Notes: a model not told the origin generated them from the letters alone. DNA of 64,000 nucleotides from Euptelea pleiosperma (GCA_035048495.1 CM068545.1:25569717-25633716); one strand, 5' to 3'. Shown: positions 37,301 to 45,180, counted from the stretch's first letter. Translations and numbers: made by a program.

Positions 37301-40300
37301 GGATTAAGAATATCAAGGTGATGAACCAGGCTCTTTTGGGCAAGTGGTTATGGAGGTTGGGGGTGGAGCTCTCTAGTCATTGGCGAAAGATCATTGTAGG
37401 CAAGTACGTAATTTCTACTTTTGGTTGGGATAGTAGAGTGGTCCGTCTACCTTACGGGTGCAGTGTTTGAAGGGGGATTTCCAAGTTATCTGGGGACATT
37501 GCCAGGAAATAGTTTTAGATTTTGGAAGGATGTTTGGTGTGGTGGGGCTTCCCTTTATATAGACTTCCTGGAGCTCTATTTTCTTTCTAAGCTGAAGAAC
37601 TGGTCTATTCAGGATTGTGTTTCTAGTGGGGGAGAGGTAGTGTGGTGGAATTTTGGTTTCAGGAGACATCTTAACGATTGGGAGATTGAACCCCTATCAG
37701 ATTACTTTCCTAGTTGCACAATGTCCATATTGAGCCCTTGGCACAGGATAAGCGGGTATGGATTTGGTTTAAAGGCAGATCCTTTTACGGTTCGGTCCTA
37801 TTATGAAGCGTTACACAGATCGATTGGCTCCAAATTCCCTGTTTCTCTAGTTTGGAGCTCTAGAATCCTGACTAAGGTGGCTTTCTTTCCTTGGGAGGCT
37901 TGCCTGGACAAGATTTTGACAGTGGATAAACTGATCTCTAGAGGGTTCATCATTGTAAACTACTGTTGGTTGTGCAAGCACAATGGGGAGTTAGTGAACC
38001 ACCTTCTATTACATTGTGATGTGGCTAGGGAGGTCTGGTCTTCTTTTCTATTCAGAGCTTGGGATGAGTTGGATGATTCCGGGCATTCTTATGGCGCTTT
38101 TTCTCAGTTGCCACTCTCACGCATTCTCCTCTAGAGCTCGCATTCTGTGGAGGCTATTGCTTTTTGCGATAGTTTGGGGTCTTTGGAGGGAAAGGAACCA
38201 GAGAGTCTTTGAAGACAAGTGTGAGGATTTGGCCTCGATCATCCTCAACTTTAAGGGGACAATGTTTTATGGTCCAAAGTGTTTTTAGAATGTAGTCTTA
38301 TTCTTTGAGGACTTCATTTTTTGTTGGGATCGTCTATGTTCTAGGGACAATTGTTAGGTAGTAGTTTTTCTTTGTGATTGCTTCCTCGGCTCTTGGCAGG
38401 TCATCTCGACGTCTTTAGCTGCGGCTTTTGTACTTTTGGCTTTGCTCTTCAATAAAGATTATACTTATCCAAAAAAAAATACCTCTTTTCGATTCTTTTA
38501 CTTATTTTCCGTCTTGTTTATATATATGTATGTGTGGTTTTCTTACATGATTTATCCAGTGATTTACCAATGCGTCCCCCATGTGTACATGGTTGAGTGA
38601 TGTATCTCTGCTGAGCGCATAGCTCACCCCTTACATATTTCAGATCATGCGTGATGGCTCAGCAGGGAAGATTGTGAAGGCATCGGAGGAGCCGATCTCA
38701 TCTCTTTATGTGCTTTCTAATTTAATTTCATAAACAATGTATTTTCTTTTCTTGAAAGTGCTTTGAACATGTGGTTGTGTTCTAATTCATTTATTTTGGG
38801 TGGATAGTACTATTTAAGGTTTGTTGGACTAAATTGGAAAGTTTAGACTTCTGTTATATTTTGGTGATTTTTGGACCTATCCATCGCACTGTGGTAGATC
38901 TGCCATAACTTTGGGCCCAGAGGTCGAACTGACCTGATTCCAGAGCCTAGAGCTTCCTATTTCATAGAGGTAATTTGTAGAGTAGTTTCAGATTTTTTAT
39001 TATTAACCCTAACCCCTTTGTTGGGGATCAGGTTCAGAATGTTTTTACAGGCCTCTGGACTCTGCAGGAACATCCCTTGCCTTGATGCCCAAATAGAGAG
39101 TATCTACACTTTGATTCAGCCTTTCTGGTAAACATGAGACTCTTAGGTCTTCCAGTCTAGTTTCCAGAACTCTCATAGCATTTGTAAATCATGAGTAATG
39201 ATATTTCTCGTGCGAACTGACGGATATGGCCCCTGCCAGAAAATCCCATAATCCTTGAGTATGATGTACTATTTTTTTCGAATTCCCCTTCATGGCCCTA
39301 TCATATTTTTTAAAATTGACGAAGAACATTATCTTTCAAACCCCTTTGGTCTTGCACCTAGATGAATTGTATAAAAACTCCTAGGGCTGAGTCACTGAAA
39401 AATTAAATTTGTTCTCCGCAACTTTCTAGAATAGTATTTTCAGTAAAACAGTTATGGATCTTGGTGACAGATCTAGGATGTCATGTCAAAGACATTTTTC
39501 CCATAAACTTCACAAGATTGTGGGTCAAATAGCCTCTGAGATCACCTCATTTCAATTTAAATCAACTAAGATATGAATTTCCGAAGTTGAGAGGTCCTTG
39601 AGATTTCTGTGTAAATTTTAACACGTTCTCTTATTTTTGAGTTTTATGTTGTTATAGACTCCTTAGACCATAGCTTGACCACACTTTTCCTAAGACCCTA
39701 GGATGACTTTAGCATGGGTTTGACCCATGTGGGTATTGTTCAATGTGGTTCGACCCATTTACATGTGGTACCCTAACCTTGGGTTCTGGGTTGACCCATA
39801 GATTGCAAGTCGGACAACCCATGGATGCGGGTTGAGTCCTGGATCACGGGTCGGTCATGGATCCTAGGTTTGGGGGTGTGACAAAAGACCTAATTCATGT
39901 AAGATGCATTAAGGGTGACTCGGTCATGGATCCTAGGTTTGGGTGTATGACAAAAGACCTAATTCATGTTAGATGCATTAAGGGTGGCACCAAGTTTTGG
40001 TGAAAGGTGATGAAATTAAGGAATTGTGGAGTTGTTTCTAGAAATTATTACATGAAGTGCTTAGGACTAGGAGAAGCTTGGGGGACTAGGGAGCACACAT
40101 TCTCGTAGCAGCTTTAGCAAGGATTAATACAAGTAGGGTCTTAAGATTAGATGGTATTCCAATAGAGGTGTGGAAATGCATAGGAAAAACTGGATTGTCT
40201 TGGTTTTTTAAGTTATTCAACAATATATTGAAAACTAGAAATAATGTTGGATGAATGGAAATGAAGTACTAGATTACCTATATATAAGAACAAAGGAGAT

Positions 40301-42552
40301 ATACAGAGTTGCACTAACTACCATGGCATCAAATTATGAGTCATACTATGAAACTATGAGTGATAGTGATGGAGCAAAGATCAAGACAAAAAACAAAGAT
40401 ATCAGATAACTAATTTTGTTTTATGTAAGGCAGATCATCCATTAGACAAATGATGGAGTTTGGAAAAAGGTATAGAATCTCCATATGGCCTTTATTGACA
40501 TAGAAAAAAGAATACGACAAATTTCTTAGAGAGTTTGGAGTTCCAAAGGATTTAAAATAGGTTGGACCAATACAAAGTAGTGTAAATGTGCAACTTTTGA
40601 GCACATGAGATGATGCACTAGTCAAAATTAAAAATAAGGATACCCCAAAGCGACAATTTTCATTATCTTGGGTATTATCCATAAGAAAGGGAGAGATTGA
40701 GGAATATGTTTCCCATAGAATTAGAGTTGGGTGACTACAGCGATGTGCTTTGGGAGTGGAATGTGATCGACGCATACCAATCAAACTAAAAGGAAAATTT
40801 TATGAGATGAAATAAAACTAGCTATACTTAATGGAGCAGAATCTTGTGTAATTAAGAAACGTGTTCGTAGAGTGATCGTAAAGAAATGAGGGTGTTGAGA
40901 TGGATGAGCGGAAAGATTAGGGAAGACAATCAGAAATGAATGCGTTCGTGAAATGTAGGAGTAACCCAAATAGGTGATAAAATAAGGAAGACTGCATTGG
41001 GATTTGCGTTCATGAAATGTAGGAGTGACCCAAATATAGTGTCATTCTTTTCACCTTAAAATGTGCCCCTTGTTATTATTCAAATCGTAAGATTTGAAAA
41101 AAAAAAAGATTCAAGTTGTGAATCGTATTCGAATCATAAGATTCACATAGAAATTGCAGGATTTTTATCTAAAGGGATTCAGACATAAGATTCAAATCAT
41201 TTGGGTTACGATTTGATTTGAATCGTAAAATTCAATGTGTAAATCATAGGATTTTAATAATACTGAATAGAACAGTGAATGGACATGGAGTGTAATGGAG
41301 AAAAAAAAATGGACAGGAGAGAGGAATAACAGTGAATAATAAGTGACAGTAGAAGACAGGTAGGTTGAAGTAGAGCCTCACTTCTATGGAGATATGTCCA
41401 TACACGAGGAAGCACACCATCGAATTTTGTAAATTTCTGTTTCTGTTTACCCTTTATTATTATTATTATTATTATTATTATTTCCTTTTTTGGTGGGGGT
41501 TATACTCTAGGGCAGCAAACAGATTTCGTTCCTGCAAAGATAGGGTTTTCACACATGCCTGCTGAGATGGCAAGACAAAATGATGGGTCCACCTGTTAGA
41601 CCAACTCAACTCTCCACATATGACAAGTCAGATCACCCTCCACCACATGACAAAAAGCTGAAGGTTTCTTTCACTCTTTTCCTATTTAAAAGATAAAAAA
41701 TTTGAAGGGCTATCAATCTCATTCATAGGATAAAAGTGCAATAAATGGATGAGTGTGATCTTGATGAGGGTGCCATCCACATGGTCAATCTAGATGGTCG
41801 TCTATCAGATGAATGGTCCATATTTGCCTCATCAGCACTCCACGTGGCAAGAAGAACCCATTTTAACAGAATATGAAGTCTGCGGTGACAGCCCAGAAAA
41901 CCTTTTCCCTTCTTTTTATTATTTTGAGGTATGCTGACAAATACATATGTGAGTTCCTAGTTGTTGATGCAATGTGACTTATTCCTGCTGTCACCATTGG
42001 AAATAAAATCATGTTTTCTCTGATCAAAAGCTATGGTGTACATGCAACCTTCTTGCTGTGGTGAAAGACTTGATTTTGTCTGGACCATCATAGAAATTGT
42101 TAATGTATCGTAAAGAATCATAACTACGAAGGGGGTAGTAGATTAAGTTCCTTCTTGAGACAGTATCTTGGTACCACACAACAGTAGTTTGCTGCATGCG
42201 CTCTGTTACATTTAATTGGTTGGAAACACGCAGCTCAAGATGCGAGCAGTAGTACTAAACATTTTCCAACTATTTTTAATTGATACGCAACATTTTACCT
42301 CTCTTTGGGTTTTGCTTTGTCATCATAAATCCCTTTACTAACCCGCACTTCCGAATTATCTTGCAGCCCTATCAACATGAATCTCGACACTTGCATGCCT
42401 TGAGAAGAGCTAGGGATGGTGGCGGTCGGTTTCGTAATGCCAAGACCAAGGAGAACCAACGGAGTGAGGTGGCAGCACATGAAAAAGGGAAGCCTAGTGA
42501 CACTGCCAACGCGGATAAAGACCAAAATGCTCCCCCAGAAAGGGAAACCTAA
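16314..42552 (+). CDS. NF-YA: Nuclear transcription factor Y subunit A (NF-YA4/NF-YA7-like), five coding exons
   Basis: NF-YA joins an NF-YB/NF-YC histone-fold dimer in the nucleus and gives the trimer its CCAAT-box specificity. Joined exons 16314-16350, 27318-27463, 28562-28633, 28771-28935 and 42367-42552 encode 201 residues; all junctions are GT-AG and in phase (exon 1 ends in phase 1, the others in phase 0). Residues 1-8 MTSSVHDL are the start typical of the NF-YA4/7 type. Residues 65-72 are [13 protein letters not shown]. The A1 helix that binds NF-YB/YC (about 106-130, [19 protein letters not shown]) is intact. The A2 DNA-binding part (141-164) begins [16 protein letters not shown], but the usual RGxGGRF is RDGGGRF and PYLHESRH has Gln for Leu. 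Length is normal for this type (about 190-200). No miR169 site was seen in the 3' region, in keeping with this clade. It could be functional, dominant-negative or an early pseudogene. Confidence 0.88.
16874..17470. repeat. Decayed relative of the AATTAATTCGG MITE
   Basis: Begins cagggtactaatcttcgac and contains cagaattaatttgagg and acttagagaagtt, parallel to 22,102-22,619 (caaggttctaaactttgac, cggaattaattcggg, ctcagagaagtt). It ends near gttgaacctta. A 95-bp segment (17,193-17,287) starting aggacctcccaaaagcaagg is tandemly duplicated to about 17,383. No target duplication could be assigned. Confidence 0.4.
17500..17900 (+). mobile_element. L1-type LINE remnant (C-terminal region)
   Basis: The translation [17 protein letters not shown] (17,788-17,838) followed by [16 protein letters not shown] matches the RERNxRIFED...S...I...SW segment near the end of plant L1 ORF2. 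Upstream pieces (WEICNHF) match the zf-RVT cysteine region in another frame. Several frameshifts. Confidence 0.65.
18378..19000 (+). mobile_element. L1-type LINE remnant (ORF2 endonuclease N-terminus)
   Basis: From 18,378 the translation reads [17 protein letters not shown] then [20 protein letters not shown], the start of the apurinic endonuclease of plant L1 ORF2 (N-x-RGLG, LQET). Further on are [12 protein letters not shown] and [15 protein letters not shown], where AWDFN replaces the catalytic GDFN. It contains stops. It may belong to the same inactivated lineage as 17,500-17,900 but in non-colinear order. Confidence 0.75.
19095..19280 (-). mobile_element. RTE-type LINE 3' end, minus strand
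   Basis: The minus-strand translation contains [19 protein letters not shown] and [12 protein letters not shown], then after a frameshift RVE-like residues and a tail with gttgaataagcgaaatagg and ttgggataatgcatag, the standard RTE C-terminus and 3' tail. It abuts the TRIM at 19,283. Confidence 0.7.
19283..19591 (-). mobile_element. TRIM (miniature LTR retrotransposon), 72-bp internal region
   Basis: Two direct repeats of 119 bp (19,283-19,401) and 118 bp (19,474-19,591) each run TGTTAAACAACC...GCTAACA on the plus strand. Between them are 72 bp. On the minus strand the internal region starts TGGTATCAGAGCC, the primer-binding site complementary to initiator tRNA-Met, directly after the LTR ending TTTAACA, and ends with a short purine tract (gctaagggtgcg). 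No coding capacity. Flanks cgttg/tgctg match poorly as a target duplication. Related copy at 53,454-55,140. Confidence 0.8.
19595..19939 (-). repeat. 3' LTR of the copia element
   Basis: The minus strand begins TGTTATCATATACGTA immediately after the polypurine tract and ends near GAGTCCTCA. About 345 bp. The outer boundary is set by the TG/CA rule and the adjoining TRIM, so it may be off by a few bases. Confidence 0.6.
19959..20534 (-). pseudogene. Copia RNase H domain and pol C-terminus
   Basis: An open 191-codon frame with [38 protein letters not shown] (usually YxDADWAG), [36 protein letters not shown] and [16 protein letters not shown], the standard end of copia pol, closing with [21 protein letters not shown] for D in YTDADWAG and in LYCDN removes canonical acidic residues. 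Confidence 0.9.
20600..21510 (-). pseudogene. Copia reverse transcriptase domain
   Basis: The minus-strand frame 21,391-20,984 reads [60 protein letters not shown] and [19 protein letters not shown]: copia RT fingers and palm. NNTFLHG replaces NAFLHG-type sequence. The catalytic box lies in another frame near 20,870-20,885 and reads [10 protein letters not shown], with YVDH for YVDD. At least two frameshifts. Confidence 0.9.
21685..23395 (-). pseudogene. Copia integrase, interrupted by a MITE
   Basis: Minus-strand pieces are [19 protein letters not shown] (zinc-binding HH part), [20 protein letters not shown] and [19 protein letters not shown] (catalytic core), then [31 protein letters not shown] and [10 protein letters not shown]. 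The frame then meets the MITE and resumes after it as [20 protein letters not shown] and [18 protein letters not shown] occurs on both sides because it is the 8-bp target duplication. Confidence 0.9.
22102..22619. mobile_element. hAT-like MITE (GAATTAATTCGG word) in the copia integrase
   Basis: The left end is CAAGGTTCTAAACTTTGAC; the right end reverse-complemented is CATGGTTTTAAAATTCGAC. Perfect 8-bp flanks gatggcat (22,094-22,101 and 22,620-22,627). The interior consists of gaattaattcgg, aaattcgg and ccgaattt words with AT-rich spacer. Removing it and one gatggcat restores the integrase reading frame through [16 protein letters not shown], which fixes both ends exactly. Confidence 0.92.
23392..24952 (-). 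pseudogene. Copia gag and protease
   Basis: The gag start is probably ATG at 24,845-24,843 ([11 protein letters not shown]), with a frameshift before [20 protein letters not shown]. Later pieces are [20 protein letters not shown] and a CCHC zinc knuckle [14 protein letters not shown] (about 23,925-23,965, frame-shifted). The protease motif is [13 protein letters not shown] near 23,600. Gag and pol were one frame in the ancestor, as is usual for copia. Confidence 0.85.
24953..25339. other. No feature recognised
   Basis: Between the copia gag and a minus-strand RTE fragment. Minus-strand frames give no protein I can assign; it may hold the eroded 5' leader of the copia element. Confidence 0.3.
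25340..26085 (-). mobile_element. RTE-type LINE fragment, minus strand
   Basis: Minus-strand pieces include [20 protein letters not shown] (about 26,030-25,970), [16 protein letters not shown] FGFI region (25,820), [19 protein letters not shown] (25,640-25,580) and [11 protein letters not shown] (25,375-25,345). This is the RTE reverse-transcriptase order. Many stops and frameshifts. Confidence 0.75.
26240..26995 (+). mobile_element. L1-type LINE remnant (RNase H domain)
   Basis: [11 protein letters not shown] (26,490-26,523), then in shifted frame [30 protein letters not shown] and [10 protein letters not shown], followed by [23 protein letters not shown] sequence. This is the RNase H domain at the C-terminus of plant L1 ORF2 (KLNxDG...GGIxRD...G...E..A...L). 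A 60-bp internal duplication (ttccatttggccctattagttgc at 26,692 and 26,748) is present. It ends about 320 bp before NF-YA exon 2. Confidence 0.75.
27318..27463 (+). CDS. NF-YA: NF-YA coding exon 2
   Basis: Acceptor ttgccag|atgatag, donor gctgtg|gtactg. Encodes residues 13-61, Gln/Ser/Pro-rich ([19 protein letters not shown]) and ending [12 protein letters not shown], the segment that precedes the YPYPDPYY motif in this family. Asp/Glu-rich start and Gln-rich middle fit the transactivation region. Confidence 0.88.
28562..28633 (+). CDS. NF-YA: NF-YA coding exon 3
   Basis: Acceptor tttttgcag|gcccaag, donor cctatg|gtattt. Encodes 24 residues starting [20 protein letters not shown], the conserved tyrosine-rich block upstream of the core domain in NF-YA4/7-type proteins. 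Confidence 0.9.
28771..28935 (+). CDS. NF-YA: NF-YA coding exon 4 (A1 subunit-interaction domain)
   Basis: Acceptor ctttcag|attcac, donor cgtaag|gtatgt. Encodes 55 residues, including [20 protein letters not shown] and [16 protein letters not shown]. All hallmark residues of the A1 helix and linker are kept. Reading on into intron 4 gives 15 further codons and then TAG at 28,981-28,983. Confidence 0.95.
28936..30774. other. Start of NF-YA intron 4; one RTE tail, otherwise nothing recognised
   Basis: 29,330-29,420 (ctctaaatagagttgaatgg, then ggataaggcatagatgatga) is an RTE LINE 3' tail on the plus strand. The remainder is AT-rich intronic sequence with no coding or element ends I can support. 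Confidence 0.45.
30775..31745. repeat. GAAATTTCGG-word repeat hosting a Mutator-like MITE
   Basis: Sequence on both sides of the MITE at 31,020-31,417 is rich in gaaatttcgg/cgaaattt words (30,940-31,015 and 31,600-31,680). The left part begins catagttttaaaattg near 30,778 and the right part ends near aatcggactatgg, resembling the CATGGTTTTAAAA ends of other MITEs here but without a clear target duplication. Confidence 0.4.
31020..31417. mobile_element. Mutator-like foldback MITE, copy 1
   Basis: Ends gggtcaggctccgttgacag and, reverse-complemented, gggtcgggctccgtttacag. Perfect 9-bp flanks aaaataaaa (31,011-31,019 and 31,418-31,426). The arms stay complementary far inward (caccaggtggcac, catccatacggtc, atcaggctgatttttgg), so almost the whole 398 bp can fold on itself. 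A 9-bp duplication is the Mutator superfamily signature. Noncoding. Confidence 0.92.
32422..32446 (+). repeat. Poly-G tract, 25 G
   Basis: Uninterrupted run of 25 G within NF-YA intron 4, directly before the duplicated segment. It could form quadruplexes or be an assembly-sensitive homopolymer. Confidence 0.9.
32449..33174. repeat. Tandem duplication, copy 1 (MITE-filled)
   Basis: 32,449-32,593 plus 32,999-33,174 (321 bp) match 33,194-33,515 (322 bp). The differences I see are two substitutions (attccgtttt vs attccatctt) and one A in a homopolymer. This copy carries the MITE 32,594-32,989; the other does not. Confidence 0.95.
32594..32989. mobile_element. Mutator-like foldback MITE, copy 2, with an empty-site twin
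   Basis: Ends gggtcaggcttc and, reverse-complemented, gggtcgggctccgttgac. Perfect 9-bp flanks attaattat (32,585-32,593 and 32,990-32,998). The duplicated neighbour at 33,194-33,515 has a single attaattat at the same point and no insert. 396 bp, same family as 31,020-31,417. Noncoding. Confidence 0.95.
33194..33515. repeat. Tandem duplication, copy 2 (empty site)
   Basis: Matches copy 1 end to end, without the MITE. An 18-bp spacer (gaccattcactaatatag) separates the copies; gaccattcact also occurs inside each copy. Confidence 0.95.
35062..35727. mobile_element. Foldback element with AACGCCCTTT palindromes, Mutator-type 9-bp duplication
   Basis: Terminal inverted repeats of about 80 bp begin CGGAAAATT and contain aatctatttacaaaaaagaa and cgcaaatcccaaaaaagaaa; the right arm is their reverse complement. 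Perfect 9-bp flanks tttatttaa (35,053-35,061 and 35,728-35,736). The interior carries about ten copies of gcccttt(t)aaagggcg flanked by AAAC/GTTT. No transposase; open frames in it are by-products of the palindromes. Confidence 0.9.
37167..38479 (+). mobile_element. L1-type LINE, 5'-truncated, in the solo LTR
   Basis: Frame 1 (37,231-37,440) has [20 protein letters not shown] and [14 protein letters not shown]. Frame 2 (37,640-38,130) has [37 protein letters not shown] and the zinc motif [18 protein letters not shown] (zf-RVT). Frame 3 ends [29 protein letters not shown] (38,140-38,225). A terminal aataaag and A tract (38,471-38,479) follow. Flanks tctcttttctcgattc (37,151-37,166) and cctcttttcgattc (38,482-38,495) look like a target duplication with a 2-base gap. 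Confidence 0.88.
39851..39987. repeat. 69-bp tandem duplication across the LTR/RTE junction
   Basis: 39,851-39,919 and 39,920-39,987 share tcggtcatggatcctaggtt and gacaaaagacctaattcatg. Each copy contains the LTR end plus the start of RTE part 2, so the duplication is younger than the LTR insertion. Confidence 0.85.
41039..42366. other. End of NF-YA intron 4; TTA microsatellite
   Basis: A (TTA)n tract lies at about 41,453-41,481. The rest is unrecognised intronic sequence. Confidence 0.4.
42367..42552 (+). CDS. NF-YA: NF-YA coding exon 5 (A2 DNA-binding domain and C-terminus)
   Basis: Acceptor atcttgcag|ccctat. Encodes residues 141-201: [31 protein letters not shown] and a polar, charged tail ending APPERET. 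The intron position between SIKSRK and PYxHESRH is the conserved one. Compared with the usual plant PYLHESRH...RARGCGGRFLN there are L143Q, G157D and L163R, each reachable by one base change. The first Gly of GxGGRF is in the segment that contacts the CCAAT minor groove. Confidence 0.9.
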   Translation, partial: PYQHESRHLHALRRARDGGGRFRNAKTKENQRSEVAAHEKGKPSDTANADKDQNAPPERET

Positions 42553-43050
42553 AATACCTAAGAGAATGGCAATAGTGGGACACAAGCAAATGACAGGCCC
42601 ATATAAGATGATTTCCATTAGCAATGGCCAAACTCTGATCCCCAACCTACCCACAATGGTCTTGGTGTTGCTGGTTTACAGTAAGGTCAGACTAAGTACC
42701 TCACCTCAGGAGTGCTCAGATTTGAATGTATAGACCTTTTGGTATGTGCTTTGTAGGAAGGTTGCAGAACTGAAACAAGTATTTAGGAGTTGAGGTCATG
42801 GTATGTTGTGCCAGTAGAGTGAGCTTTTTATTTATTTTTCAGTCTTTTTTTGTTTTTTTTTCCTTTTTTTCTAAGCTTTTTTACTAGAGAAGAGACCATT
42901 AATTTGCCTCAAGGAGTTTTACTAAACACTTTGCCAGTGCAGTTGTAGGGAGATCTATTGCTAGTATCACATGAGTTTTGATGATTGTTCTATGTTCAGA
43001 CCGTTGAATAAATCGACCGTCGTGAATGTATGTTAACCATATCATCTTTC
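42553..43050 (+). terminator. NF-YA 3' untranslated region with a polyadenylation signal
   Basis: After the TAA at 42,550-42,552 the sequence has no further homology. The first good plant polyadenylation signal I see is AATAAA at 43,007-43,012, preceded by T-rich stretches at 42,820-42,880. No sequence complementary to miR169 was found by eye. The exact cleavage site is unknown. Confidence 0.4.
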
Positions 43051-43954
43051 AGTAACATAGGATGAAATCTAGGATTCTACTCCAATGCCTTTCGATATTG
43101 AAAGGATCTGACGGTGTTTGATGTGCCATATTTAAATCAACCTCTTTCTCAACATTTTGATTTAACATACTGTTGCTTATCCAATATGTAATACAGTGAT
43201 GGCTCAAAAGAGGAGAGGGTGGGATGGAAGTGTCTTTTTGGTCACTAAAGCAAGGAGTTCCAAGTGATACATCTGAGTCACTAATGCCTGTACACTTGAC
43301 ACGTACCCATGACGAACCATGTTGTAAAATTTTAAAATTTATGGTTTTTTTTTTTAAAAAATACTGTCAAGGTAATCATGGGTGCTTGTCAAGTGTATAG
43401 GCTTTAGGGAATCGGATGATTGAAGCGACCAAAAGTGGGCTGGTCACTTAATTGACGGCCGCTTCTTGTATGGGCCTTGGTTCCAATTGGATCGTCTTAA
43501 TCAGATAATTTCTTGGTGGGCCATCTTCGCAGCTTTAAAATGACTCGCCTTTTTGCACTCGTCTATTCACTCGTTCTCGCAGCCGTGTTGGATTCTCAGA
43601 ACCCACACCAGAAGAATCAATGCGAGAGTTCTCGGGCGTGGATTCCAAGAATCCAACAACCACCGTGAGATTCTTGAAATCTGCCAGAGTTCTCGGGTGT
43701 GGATTCCAAGCATCCAACAACCAGAGTTGGATTCTCAAAATCCACGACCAGAGTATGAATGAAACGACGAGTGCAAAAAGTGCGATTCCCTTGATCCCGG
43801 AGCTAAAAGGAATCCGTCCAAAATCAAATTGTATATTAGCCAAGCACATGTACTCCCTTGGGCATCATTCTAAATTGTTCAATTAGTTGGGTACCTGTTG
43901 TAGACATAGTTTGAAAATCATACTAATTAGATGGTCTTGATCAGATTAGTATGA
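43051..43954. other. Intergenic; short degenerate repeat at 43,555-43,760
   Basis: Three imperfect copies of gagttctcgggygtggattc followed by caagaatccaacaacca occur at 43,610-43,750. No gene recognised. Confidence 0.4.
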
Positions 43955-45180
43955 TTGTCAGAAGATTTGAGTGGAGATTGTTTCAATTACAAGAAGCTTC
44001 CATTCACGTATTTAGGCGTCTCCATCTGTGAAGGGAAGCTGAGAGTTGCATGCTTTAATGAGCTGCTGAATGAAGTGGCAGTAGAGGAATTGGTTTTTGT
44101 CTCAAGGAGGTAAGTTTATTCTTCTTTGCCACACCCTTTCGAGTATGCCTATTTATCTCGTCTGCTGCCTCGGTTTCCAAATCGGTTTTGGTGAGATTGG
44201 AGAAGATTTTCTCAGATTTTTTGTGGGGAGAACAGGAAGGGTGGACTAAGAAAAATGGGTTGCTTGGAGTCAAATTTGTAAACCTTCTGACGAAAGTAGG
44301 CTCGGAATCAGAGACATCTTTGAGGTGAAGGAATGTTTCCGAATGTAAAGGATACAGAAGATTTACCAAAATAATTCTTTGTGGGTGTAGTACATGCATG
44401 ATAAATATATCAGGAGCCTTGGTTTTAGCTATTTGGATGAGCCTAAGTCGGGTGCTTCTCAGATATGGTGCGAGTCGTTGAAGACTCTAGAATTCTTGTT
44501 GGAAGTCTACTTGGCTTATTAAAGAGGGGTAAGGGTTTTAATTGCTGATAATTTTTAATATTGATAACATTCTGGATAAAATGCTACTTTTATAGACGCA
44601 ATTGAGAGAAACTTCTTGCTAGAACATTTGAGTCAGGACAATGAGGAAGATATGAAGTATGCATATGAAGGTAGTCAGTCTATTTTTCACTGAAGATGAG
44701 GAAGAAAAGTGGGTCTGGCTTCATACTAGTAATGGTCATTTTTCCATCAGCTTCGCATTTAGCCAATTTAGATCTCATAATCCTAGTTGGCCGCTAGAGA
44801 AATGGTTGTTTCATTCTTTCTATAGTAAGGGCACTAACTATTTAGCTGAGCTGAGAGCTATCCTTGATGAGTTGAAGCTCAATAAAATCGGCTACCATAA
44901 AGTTAATATTCAATTAAGACTCGAAATTAGTGGTTTCCTAGATCACCAAATCGGTCCCTATTCCATGACACTTAATTTACTAAAGCTATGGATGTTCCTA
45001 AAGAGTTTGAGTGCTCTATCAATCACATTTACAAGGAGTCCAATGCTGTAGCTGATTACATGGCAATGAAAGGCCTTCAAGCTAGATCATATATGGCAAA
45101 TCAAAGAGAGCGTCCCTCCTAAACTTGGTCTTATTCATCTGGATAAAATTTGTACTCCTTACATTAGAAATTAGGTTTGC
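43955..45180 (+). mobile_element. L1-type LINE remnant (RT end, zf-RVT and RNase H)
   Basis: Pieces in shifting frames: SVLVRLEKIFSDFLWGEQEG (about 44,180-44,240), GLGIRDIFEVKECF-like sequence, SISFAFSQFRSHNPSWPLEK (44,747-44,807) and LAELRAILDELKL (RNase H, 44,843-44,880). It ends with ESNAVADYMAMKGLQARSY, the standard C-terminus, near 45,090. Extensively mutated. Confidence 0.75.

Larger units (their letters stand above)
34395..39883. mobile_element. Solo LTR of a Ty3/gypsy element (possibly Tekay/Del type) with nested insertions
   Basis: Starts TGTAATACCCTGAAACC and ends TTTGGGGGTGTGACA; flanks agaga (34,390-34,394) and aaaga (39,884-39,888) match at 4 of 5 and the interrupted RTE frame confirms the site. 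Subtracting the foldback element (35,062-35,727) and the L1 (37,167-38,479) leaves about 3.5 kb, in the range of long chromovirus LTRs. The motif ctgctgagcgcatagctcacc (38,600-38,625) is one I associate with Tekay-type LTRs. No gag-pol internal domain. Three diverged ~60-bp units with catcgtaacac lie at 36,880-37,070. Confidence 0.7.
33780..41038 (+). mobile_element. RTE-type LINE, split by a 5.5-kb solo LTR
   Basis: Part 1 (33,780-34,394) has [15 protein letters not shown], [36 protein letters not shown] and [13 protein letters not shown], the region between endonuclease and reverse transcriptase. Part 2 (39,884-41,038) continues with [40 protein letters not shown] and [22 protein letters not shown] sequence. 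Deleting 34,395-39,888 joins KTR to [10 protein letters not shown] in the family's order. Numerous stops and frameshifts; the 3' GAT tail is missing. Confidence 0.85.

Noticed and set aside
37421..38134. The longest open frame in the window (237 codons)
   Set aside because: It is the zf-RVT region of a truncated L1 LINE, with frameshifts on both sides and an A tail downstream; not a host gene.
42553..43050. miR169 target site in the NF-YA 3' region
   Set aside because: No adequate complementarity seen by eye, and NF-YA4/7-type genes generally lack the site.
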